Assembly (NCBI GenBank): GCA_035276685.1
Contig: DATELK010000235.1
Location: 1-64,000 of the forward strand
Direction: 5' to 3'
Origin: JACVRN01 sp035276685
GTDB lineage: Bacteria > Acidobacteriota > Blastocatellia > Pyrinomonadales > Pyrinomonadaceae
DNA: 64,000 nucleotides
Below the pieces are notes generated by a model. That model made no database searches. It saw nothing but the letters and a program-made list of their open reading frames with translations, and was not told the origin of the DNA. Shown here in pieces: positions 17,606 to 24,430 of the stretch (the stretch's first letter is position 1; each line of letters starts with the position of its first letter). The translations under genes were made by a program, and so were the position numbers.

Positions 17606-18155
17606 GCTAACGGTAAACCAGAAGGCCGGCGGGACGGAGGCTTGGCTTCTAGGGCCGCTCTCGGACACAAGCTTTATGCTGACTCCGGCGGCCCACGCGC
17701 TCATGCAGGCGGCCATAGACATTGAGCGCGCCGCCTCCGCTTTGACTGTTGAAGAGGTCTGGCGAAAGCCTGCCGGAGCGCCTTCGGTCGGGTTCCATCT
17801 GCGGCACGTCGCCGGCAGTATAGACCGTCTACTCACCTATGCACGCGGCGGACAACTCAGCGCAGAACAGTTTCGAGCTTTAGCAACAGAGTCTGAGCCG
17901 GGCGATGCGGCTGAAGAGGCCGTGGCCCTTATTCGTATGGCCAAGGCGCATATTGAAGATGCCCTTCAGGTATTGAGGACAACTACTGATACGATGCTGG
18001 CCGAGCCGCGCGAGGTCGGGCGCTCCGGACTTCCTTCGACAGTCTTCGGGCTGCTCTTCCACATCGCCGAACATACTCAGCGGCACACCGGGCAGATAGT
18101 GACGACGGCGCGCATAGTTCGTGGCATCTCTTCCGGTGAGGAGAATCAGTCATGA
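17595..18155 (+). CDS. DinB-like metal-dependent four-helix protein
   Basis: 186 residues from the ATG at 17595, inside the end of the preceding small gene. It shows LMQAAIDIERAASAL, GFHLRHVAGSIDRLLTYARG and, near the end, LLFHIAEHTQRHTGQIVT. Histidines in helix two and the HxxxH pair at the end are the metal triad of the DinB/YfiT superfamily. Members include thiol-dependent transferases (bacillithiol or mycothiol S-transferases) and many proteins of unknown role. The end overlaps the next start in an ATGA. The three-gene run from 17318 to 18352 looks like one operon. Confidence 0.85.
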   Translation: MTNELTVNQKAGGTEAWLLGPLSDTSFMLTPAAHALMQAAIDIERAASALTVEEVWRKPAGAPSVGFHLRHVAGSIDRLLTYARGGQLSAEQFRALATESEPGDAAEEAVALIRMAKAHIEDALQVLRTTTDTMLAEPREVGRSGLPSTVFGLLFHIAEHTQRHTGQIVTTARIVRGISSGEENQS

Positions 18156-18352
18156 GTGGGCAACAGAGGAAAGACATCAGGCCGGGCCTGGAGGTGGAGA
18201 TAGTTTTGAAGCAGGACCAGCGAACGGGAAAGAGAACACGAGGCATAGTGCAGGATATTCTGACTAAATCCGCCGAGCACCCGCACGGGATTAAGGTGCG
18301 CCTTGAAACGGGTGAAGTCGGCAGAGTCAAAGAGATTGTCGAAGGGCGTTGA
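18152..18352 (+). CDS. ywbE: YwbE family protein
   Basis: 66 residues, overlapping the DinB stop by four bases (ATGA). The sequence RKDIRPGLEVEIVLKQDQR, TRGIVQDILTKSAEHPHGIK and GEVGRVKEIV matches the YwbE (DUF2196) family almost throughout. The family is a compact KOW/SH3-like beta-barrel of about 65 residues, widespread in bacteria and of unknown function. Length is normal. The operon neighbours do not reveal its role. Confidence 0.9.
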   Translation: MSGQQRKDIRPGLEVEIVLKQDQRTGKRTRGIVQDILTKSAEHPHGIKVRLETGEVGRVKEIVEGR

Positions 18353-18655
18353 ATGGTTAATCCCTTGCGATTGGTTCGTACCTACCTATAATATCTACGA
18401 CAATTGTAGTGCGGCCTATAACAGGATGAGAAACTTTATGATGAAGACTTGAACCTGTGCCTCGCAGTGGGCGCAAGTTTTGCGACACCGAATTCATCAC
18501 TCGCGTCTCGCCGCCTAGTCCCTCCTTCTTTGCGGGGGCTGGCCCGGCTTCCCCGCGAGTCTGAAATATTTTTGTTCACGAAGCCGAAAGCGTAATCGGG
18601 AGCTTTCTGCGTCGCCGAGCTTTATTCCCGCCCCGGTAGATGAAAGGACACTGAA
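18353..18655 (+). promoter_or_regulatory. Leader region of the oxidoreductase/TusA-ferritin operon
   Basis: About 300 bp without a gene. TTGCGA at 18365 and TATAAT at 18387 are 16 bases apart and could be a sigma-70 promoter, leaving a leader of about 260 nt. A GC-rich hairpin (GCGGGG near 18532 with CCCCGC near 18551) followed by a short T-run lies in that leader. I could not match any known riboswitch. GAAAGGA precedes the ATG at 18656. Confidence 0.35.
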
Positions 18656-19801
18656 ATGAGCATGGCAGAGCCAGCCTCCAGGACATCTTATCAAGACGCT
18701 CTGAACAGGATTATCAGCGAGACCGTGGAACCCGCCGCCGAAGAGATTGACCGTACCGGGGAGTTCCCGCGTGGCGCGCTCAAGGCGCTAGGGGAGGCGG
18801 GCCTTCTGGGGCTCGTGAGCTCCTCCGAGGTGGGAGGCATCGGTGAATCGCACCGCGCGGCCGCACTGGTCGTAGAGCGTCTGGCGACCGCCTGTGCGTC
18901 CACCGCGATGGTGGTCTGTATGCACTATGCCGGGGTCGCCGTCATAGAAGCGCACGGCCCCGTGGAGATTCGCCGAGCCATCGCGCGCGGCGAGCACGTC
19001 ACCACTCTGGCTTTCTCCGAGAAGGGGTCGCGCAGCCATTTCTGGGCCCCGACCAGCACGGCAACTACGGACGAGGGCGGCGTCCGGCTAGACGCGCAGA
19101 AGAGTTGGGTCACTTCCGCAGGACAGGCTGATTCTTACGTCTGGTCCAGCCGCCCGCTCAAGTCCGAAGGCCAGAGCACAATCTGGCTCGTCCCGTCGGA
19201 GACGGCGGGGCTGACCATTCCATTCCAGTTCGACGGGATGGGCTTGCGCGGAAATCATTCGTCTCCCGTCAACGCCGAAGGGGTCGTGATTCCCGAAGGG
19301 AACAGGCTCGGGGCCGACGGCGACGGCTTCAACGTCATGATGGGGATAGTGCTCCCGTACTTTCAGTTGATGAACGCGGGCTTCTCCGTCGGGACGATGG
19401 AGGCGGCGACACGAAAGGCTGCCCAACACGTGGCCGGGACGAGCCTGGAACATCTGGGCCAGTCGCTTGCCGACCTGCCCACGGTGCGGGCGTATCTCGC
19501 GCGCATGCGTATCAAGACGGACATGTGCCGCGCCTTGTTGCTGGACACTCTCGCCGCACTCGAAGGAGGACGCGAAGACGCCATGCTGCGCGTCCTGGAA
19601 GTTAAAGCCGCGGCCGGGGAAGCCTCGACCGAGGTGACAGACCTCGCGATGCGAGTCTGCGGCGGGGCGGCGTTCCGCAAGGAGGTCGGGGTCGAGCGCC
19701 ACTTCCGCGACGCACGCGCCGCGACCGTCATGGCACCGACCACAGACGCGCTCTATGACTTCATAGGCAAGGCGGTCTGCGGCCTCCCCCTGTTCGGTTA
19801 A
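18656..19801 (+). CDS. Acyl-CoA dehydrogenase-like flavoprotein
   Basis: 381 residues with the full ACAD layout. The N-terminal helical domain has ELSE-type KALGEAGLLGLVSSSEVGG. The middle beta-domain has TTLAFSEKGSRSHFWAPTS and RLDAQKSWVTSAGQAD. The C-terminal helical domain has TDLAMRVCGGAAFRKEVGV and ERHFRDARAATVM. In true dehydrogenases the segment after the arginine-rich RDAR motif carries the catalytic Glu in an EGT-type sequence; here it reads MAPTTD, so the base appears absent. That is seen in ACAD-fold monooxygenases and sulphur-metabolism relatives (DszC/SfnB type). It leads an operon with a PhnD-like protein and a TusA-ferritin fusion. An oxygenase-like role is inferred, not shown. 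Confidence 0.85.
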   Translation: MSMAEPASRTSYQDALNRIISETVEPAAEEIDRTGEFPRGALKALGEAGLLGLVSSSEVGGIGESHRAAALVVERLATACASTAMVVCMHYAGVAVIEAHGPVEIRRAIARGEHVTTLAFSEKGSRSHFWAPTSTATTDEGGVRLDAQKSWVTSAGQADSYVWSSRPLKSEGQSTIWLVPSETAGLTIPFQFDGMGLRGNHSSPVNAEGVVIPEGNRLGADGDGFNVMMGIVLPYFQLMNAGFSVGTMEAATRKAAQHVAGTSLEHLGQSLADLPTVRAYLARMRIKTDMCRALLLDTLAALEGGREDAMLRVLEVKAAAGEASTEVTDLAMRVCGGAAFRKEVGVERHFRDARAATVMAPTTDALYDFIGKAVCGLPLFG

Positions 19802-19822
19802 AAGAAAGGTGTGACTTCGCCA

Positions 19823-20686
19823 ATGAGTGTGACTGAGATTCTTCTGCTGGGAGCAGTAGCCTATGACCCGAAGGTGGTGACCATCTGGGAAGGCTTCAAA
19901 GCCTACTTCGCACGCCACGACCTCCCGTTCGATTACATCCTCTATTCCAACTACGAGCGGCAGGTCGAGGCGCACCTGGCGGGCCACTTTCACGTCGCCT
20001 GGAACTCGCCCCTCGCCTGGGTCAGAACAAGGCGGCTGGCGGCCTCGCGCGGTCATAAGGTCGAGGCCGTCGCCATGCGCGACACCGACTGCGACCTGAC
20101 CTCCATCGTCGTTGTACGGAACGACTCAGACATTCAGTCCGTAGGCGACCTGCGGGGGAAGCGCGTGGCCGTCGGCGCGGTCGATTCGCCGCAAGCGACG
20201 CTCCTTCCGCTCTCGCACCTTCGAGCGCAAGGACTTGTTCCCGACGAAGACTTTGAGGTCATCTACAACGACCTGCTCGGCGGCAAGCACGGCGACCACA
20301 TCGGCGGCGAGCGAGAGGCTGCGCGCTCTCTCATGTCAGGCGAAGCGGACGCCGCCTGTATGATAGACGGTAACTACCTCCTCTTCGTCAACGAAGGGAC
20401 GCTTCCCGCAGGGGCGACTCGCGTGCTGACACAGACCGCGCCTTACGATCACTGCAACTTCACCGTTAGCGCGGAGGCACCCGCGCAACTCGTGGGGCGG
20501 TTCCGCGAACTGTTACTTGGAATGAGCTACGACGACCCCGAAGTGCGCCCGCTCCTTGACCTTGAAGGGCTCAAGGTCTGGCGCGAAGGGAGGGTTGAAG
20601 GCTACGCGGCGCTCGAACGCGCGGCTGACGAAGCAGGCTTTTATGACGCAAGCGGGAACATCAGCATCGACGGCTATAGATATTAA
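19823..20686 (+). CDS. PhnD-like substrate-binding-fold protein, apparently cytoplasmic
   Basis: 287 residues from the ATG at 19823; a GTG at 19811 is an alternative but sits on top of the AAGG ribosome-binding site. It is a periplasmic-binding-protein-like fold: ILLLGAVAYDPKVVTIWEGF, DLTSIVVVRNDSDIQSVGDL, GKRVAVGAVDSPQATLLPL and SGEADAACMIDGNYL. These features match the PhnD/SsuA/tauA-like family that binds phosphonate, phosphite or sulphonate. It has no signal peptide or lipobox, and no permease or ATPase gene is nearby. The protein may therefore work as an enzyme-associated or sensing subunit rather than in transport. The next gene starts inside it. Confidence 0.8.
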   Translation: MSVTEILLLGAVAYDPKVVTIWEGFKAYFARHDLPFDYILYSNYERQVEAHLAGHFHVAWNSPLAWVRTRRLAASRGHKVEAVAMRDTDCDLTSIVVVRNDSDIQSVGDLRGKRVAVGAVDSPQATLLPLSHLRAQGLVPDEDFEVIYNDLLGGKHGDHIGGEREAARSLMSGEADAACMIDGNYLLFVNEGTLPAGATRVLTQTAPYDHCNFTVSAEAPAQLVGRFRELLLGMSYDDPEVRPLLDLEGLKVWREGRVEGYAALERAADEAGFYDASGNISIDGYRY

Positions 20687-21902
20687 GCGCCTGGGCCTAG
20701 ACAGTGGCGCGCACCTGCTGCTCAAGCGTGCGCTGGCTGAATTGCCGCCCGGCGGGAGGCTCTGTGTCAGGGGGAGCGCGCCCGACCTCGCCGTACACCT
20801 GCGCGGCTGGTGTCGCGCGCAGGGCCACGAGTTCATTCAATCGGAGGCTGAAAGCATTAGTGACGAAGCGGAGCCGGAAGGCCGCTCGCCAGTGGTGGCA
20901 TGGGTCGTGCGCGGCCCTGTTACAGGCGGGCGCTTGAGCGGGGCGGAGGCAGCAGGCGGAACAGACCCGCGCGAATCCGGCGCGGTGGTCGAGCGGCCTC
21001 CGGCGAGGTGGGGCCTGGCCGCGCGCGGTGCCGTCGTCGAAGCCGGTGGGCCGGAGTTCTACTTCAGGCTCGATTCGAAGACCGAGGTGTGGGCCGAGAG
21101 CGTCCCGCGCCTCTATCAACAAGCGGCCGCCGCGCAGTGGAACCCTGCGACAGCTATCGACTGGGACACGCCCTTCGAACTGTCGTTGGAGGTCGAGTCG
21201 GCCGTCGTGCAGGTGATGACCTACCTCATAGAGAATGAGACGGCCGCGCTGCTCATACCCGCGAAGTTCCTCGCACAGGTTCACCCGCACTTCCGCGAGG
21301 TCATGCAGTTGCTGGCCATACAGGTCGCGGACGAGGCTAGGCACATAGAGGTTTTCACTCGACGCGCCACGTTGCGGCGCAAAGAGACGCTGGGTCTCTC
21401 GACCGTTGGCGGACAACAGTCTTTGAAGACCCTCTTTGATGAGCCCGATTTTACACTCGCCTCCTTTCTGCTCTCTGTCCTCGGAGAGGGGACGTTTCTG
21501 AATCTGCTCTGGTTTCTCGAACGGCACGCGCCCGACCCCGTGACACGGCAGGTCGCGCGACTCGCGGCGCAGGACGAGTCGCGCCACGTGGCCTTTGGCA
21601 TGGGTCATCTACAATACGCCATCTCGCTCGACCCAGGCTTGCGAGGCCGCCTTGCCTCGGCAGCCGTCCAACGGCACGACGCACTGGCCCAGACGGCCGG
21701 GTTGAACGAAGAGGTGTTCGACGCCCTCATCCTTCTCGCCGCAGGCGGCTGGGAGCCGGACGCTATCAGCAGCGGGTTCGAGAGGGTGCAGAACCTGAAG
21801 GGGGAAATGGCTGCTGACCGCACGAGTCGCCTGGTCAAACTGGGCTTCGAGCCTGGCGAAGCCAAGACCCTCTCAGAGCTTCACACACAGAATTTTATGT
21901 AA
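20643..21902 (+). CDS. TusA-like / ferritin-like fusion protein
   Basis: 419 residues from the ATG at 20643, with GAAGCAGG five bases upstream. It overlaps the PhnD-like gene by 44 bp. Residues 12-70 look like TusA: IKRLGLDSGAHLLLKRAL, then LPPGGRLCVRG and LRGWCRAQGHEFIQSE. The usual CP active-site cysteine after the first strand is replaced by DS. From about residue 180 a ferritin-like four-helix region has YLIENETAALL (Glu 197/199), VADEARHIEVF (231-237) and AAQDESRHVAFGMGH. These Glu and ExxH residues suit a di-iron site as in AurF-type N-oxygenases and other ferritin-like oxidases. The combination with the two upstream genes suggests a redox pathway of unknown product. Confidence 0.8.
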   Translation: MTQAGTSASTAIDIKRLGLDSGAHLLLKRALAELPPGGRLCVRGSAPDLAVHLRGWCRAQGHEFIQSEAESISDEAEPEGRSPVVAWVVRGPVTGGRLSGAEAAGGTDPRESGAVVERPPARWGLAARGAVVEAGGPEFYFRLDSKTEVWAESVPRLYQQAAAAQWNPATAIDWDTPFELSLEVESAVVQVMTYLIENETAALLIPAKFLAQVHPHFREVMQLLAIQVADEARHIEVFTRRATLRRKETLGLSTVGGQQSLKTLFDEPDFTLASFLLSVLGEGTFLNLLWFLERHAPDPVTRQVARLAAQDESRHVAFGMGHLQYAISLDPGLRGRLASAAVQRHDALAQTAGLNEEVFDALILLAAGGWEPDAISSGFERVQNLKGEMAADRTSRLVKLGFEPGEAKTLSELHTQNFM

Positions 21903-21991
21903 TGCGCCAGACTAATTGGCAGAAGGCCTTGGTGATTTTTCTGAGGAGTACAATAGGGCTAGACGACTTTTAGATAAGTAAGACCTATGAC

Positions 21992-22089
21992 ATCTAATCT
22001 CACGCGATTTAGTCGGCCGCATGTCGCTATCCACATACATTTCCATGCCTGGTCAGGTGCTTCCCGCCGGGTCAATTCCGGCGTTAGAC
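21992..22089 (+). other. attC-like recombination site B
   Basis: The right end GCCGGGTCAATTCCGGCGTTAGAC closely follows the attC L'-R' pattern, with GTTAGAC at 22083. The left box ATCTAAT at 21992 is its partner, but the left inner arm is weaker than in sites A and C. It lies 90 bp after the ferritin-fusion stop. Confidence 0.5.
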
Positions 22090-22160
22090 ACGACAGTAAG
22101 CTGAGCCATGAGACAAGCAGAAAAGCATCTGCTGAGTTATCATGCCTCAGCTTGTCTGCG

Positions 22161-22262
22161 ATCTAACAACTCATTCAACGCGAGCGGAAATAGCGTGGCT
22201 TTCATGCGCGAGACTTGGCTTTAATGACGGTGTGTGCCGCCCGGTTAATTCGGGCGTTAGGC
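22161..22262 (+). other. attC-like recombination site C
   Basis: The best site in the window. It begins ATCTAACAACTCATTCAACG and ends CCCGGTTAATTCGGGCGTTAGGC. Outer boxes fit RYYYAAC/GTTRRRY and both inner arms follow the classical attC layout. Between site B and this site there is room for only about 70 bp of unique DNA, so the intervening cassette has no gene. Confidence 0.75.
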
Positions 22263-22306
22263 GGCTTCCCGACAGATAACACTCAGAAATAGCATGTTAT
22301 CTACCT

Positions 22307-22329
22307 AGCAAGAAATTGCTTTTTTTTTT
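22307..22329 (+). terminator. Candidate intrinsic terminator
   Basis: The stem AGCAA/TTGCT closes a GAAA tetraloop and is followed at once by nine more T. A second perfect hairpin (GATAACA/TGTTATC, 22275-22301) precedes it. The stem is short but the T-run is strong. It would end transcription coming from the attC-bearing side. Confidence 0.5.
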
Positions 22330-22486
22330 ACGCTACTGGGACTATACTATTTTCGGGCGTTGTGGATGTCGCGTCTCGTATGAACGCGCGGAAGGACTAT
22401 GGAGATCTGGCCAATCGTCAGCATCTATCGGACGTTCACTGGTGCACCAGGAATCTGCGGCGCCCTCTCCACTTGGATGAATAGCC

Positions 22487-24361
22487 ATGCCTAACACTGC
22501 TGGTTTTGCCGCCGCTATTACAGTACGCGAGCATGTCCTGCGAACTGCCCTACAGTCCGGGTACGCGAACGGGTCGGACGCTAGCAAGAAGTTCACCGAA
22601 GACCTGTCCAATTCCGCGCTCGGAATGGTGCCGAACCTGTTCCTCGGTCGGCCGGACTTCAACTGCGAAGGCTCGACGAACCTGTTGATCGCGACCTTGC
22701 CTATGTGGGGAACGGTCAAGGTCACGCAGAGCGGCGTCGAACATCAAGTCCAGATGTCCGGCGAGATGGAACTGACCCTGACGCCGAAGTTCCGCACGGG
22801 CCCGCCCGGGGCGAACCCAAAGACGGCCGTCGAGCTCGATCCTCTCACCGTCACCATTACTGCCCGTCGATGGACGGCGACGGTTACATCCCCGGCCACG
22901 CCGCCCGCGGTGGCCGCTCTGATTACGGGCAACGAGTTTCGGACCCGGTTCGAGGACAAGTTCCGCCAGGGCGTGCTCTTCGGGAGGATCACCCTGCCCT
23001 CGATCGACGCGAGCTTCCTGGGCGGCGTCGTCGCCAAGGCGACCCAGGCGCTCGGCCGCGTACGCAGCGGGGTGCTGCTGATAGGGCTCACGTTCGTCGA
23101 CGCGAACCACAATCTCATCGGCGACCCGAACAACCTGCAGGATTTCGCGGGCAGCCATGATGTCGCCGGTGCCGTTCACAAGGACGCGGCTGACATCATG
23201 CTGGACGTCATCCGTACGAAGCTGGTCGCGGGTGTCAACGCCCAAGGCGCTTCCCTCAACAGCTTTTCGGTGCGTCCGCGGGCCGGTCACTTCTACGTCA
23301 GCGGGGCCGTGAGCAAGTCCTCAGCCACCGTGAACTTCACGTTCCGGGTCGTGCCGTCTATGTTCCACACCCGTCCCGGCCGGTACTTCCAGTATGTCCA
23401 CCCGCGCCGAACCCCCTTCGTTTACAGTCGCACGTGGCCCGCGCTCGACTTCCGCATCGAGGGTGTCACGACGGACGTTGACCGCTCGTGGTGGGTGATC
23501 CTGTTCGGCGAGGTGATTCTGGGCATCCTGACGGTCGGGCTGTCGATCCTCTATATCGAAGGTATGGTCAGCGCTGCGGCCTCGGCCTTTGGGGGACAGC
23601 TCAAGTCGGCCAAGGCCGGCGCACCAGCGAACCGCATTCGCAAGTCGATCCCGCCGCCGGGCGGGGTGTCCGTGCGGGTCGGCCTGGACCAGTTCGATGT
23701 CACCGACAGTGGCGTCTTCATAGGGATCTCGGTGCGGGCCACCCCCTCGCCGATGCTGATGTTGGGGCCGACGGCGGTGCCTCGCACCTACGACGGCGAC
23801 ACCTTACGGTACCTGCTGCGCCTTCCGTCGGGAGTAACGGAGGCTGACCCTGGGCTGCGCGTCCGCTGGACGCTCGAAGATAGGACCAACAACGTCGTCC
23901 TGGTTGACGAGGATGGAGCGGCTGCCGGGCGGCTGCGGCTCGACTTTTTGCCAGCCGCGCACGCCAACGCGAATGAGTTCGGCATTATCACGCGGCTGTA
24001 CCGACGGCTGGGACCGAACGTGACCGAGCTGGGGACAACGTCGCTCAATGTGCACATGCGCGGGCCGCTCCCGCCGCAGACGTATATTCGCTGGCGCTCC
24101 GAGGTGAGCAACCAGCAGATCAAACTCAACGAGGCCACTGACACGTGGAGTTATGGCGGCGAGGTGCGAGTAAGCCGATGGTCGGAGTGGCACCGTACCG
24201 ACGCGCCCTGCCGCGCGGTCAACGCACATGGCCGTTACCGATTCGACCGCGAGAGGGCCGACCGGCTGCCTTTCCCCCTGCGTCTCCTGGAGAACCACCG
24301 CAAGGGGCTGTGCCCCTACTGCTTCTACGGCGGGCCAGCGGGAGTCAATCCGGCGTTGTGA
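22487..24361 (+). CDS. Large hypothetical protein with one membrane-like segment
   Basis: 624 residues, starting MPNTAGFAAAITVREHVLR without a signal peptide. The ribosome-binding site is weak. The first 300 residues are rich in beta strands (VTQSGVEHQVQMSGEMELTL, DPLTVTITARRWTATV, GVLLIGLTFVDANHN). A strongly hydrophobic stretch near residues 335-370 (WWVILFGEVILGILTVGL) could cross a membrane. The second half resembles Ig-like beta domains (GVSVRVGLDQFDVTDSG), and the end carries CPYCFYGG. A lipid-binding TULIP-like N-domain is a weak guess. GC content and codon use look higher and more uniform than in its neighbours. It follows an attC cluster and a terminator. I do not recognise it. Confidence 0.7.
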   Translation: MPNTAGFAAAITVREHVLRTALQSGYANGSDASKKFTEDLSNSALGMVPNLFLGRPDFNCEGSTNLLIATLPMWGTVKVTQSGVEHQVQMSGEMELTLTPKFRTGPPGANPKTAVELDPLTVTITARRWTATVTSPATPPAVAALITGNEFRTRFEDKFRQGVLFGRITLPSIDASFLGGVVAKATQALGRVRSGVLLIGLTFVDANHNLIGDPNNLQDFAGSHDVAGAVHKDAADIMLDVIRTKLVAGVNAQGASLNSFSVRPRAGHFYVSGAVSKSSATVNFTFRVVPSMFHTRPGRYFQYVHPRRTPFVYSRTWPALDFRIEGVTTDVDRSWWVILFGEVILGILTVGLSILYIEGMVSAAASAFGGQLKSAKAGAPANRIRKSIPPPGGVSVRVGLDQFDVTDSGVFIGISVRATPSPMLMLGPTAVPRTYDGDTLRYLLRLPSGVTEADPGLRVRWTLEDRTNNVVLVDEDGAAAGRLRLDFLPAAHANANEFGIITRLYRRLGPNVTELGTTSLNVHMRGPLPPQTYIRWRSEVSNQQIKLNEATDTWSYGGEVRVSRWSEWHRTDAPCRAVNAHGRYRFDRERADRLPFPLRLLENHRKGLCPYCFYGGPAGVNPAL

Positions 24362-24430
24362 CCATCGTGGTCCGTGCGCTCGATGAGAACTGACCCGCAC
24401 GCCCTTCTGAGGGTCTATTTTCAGGTTTCG

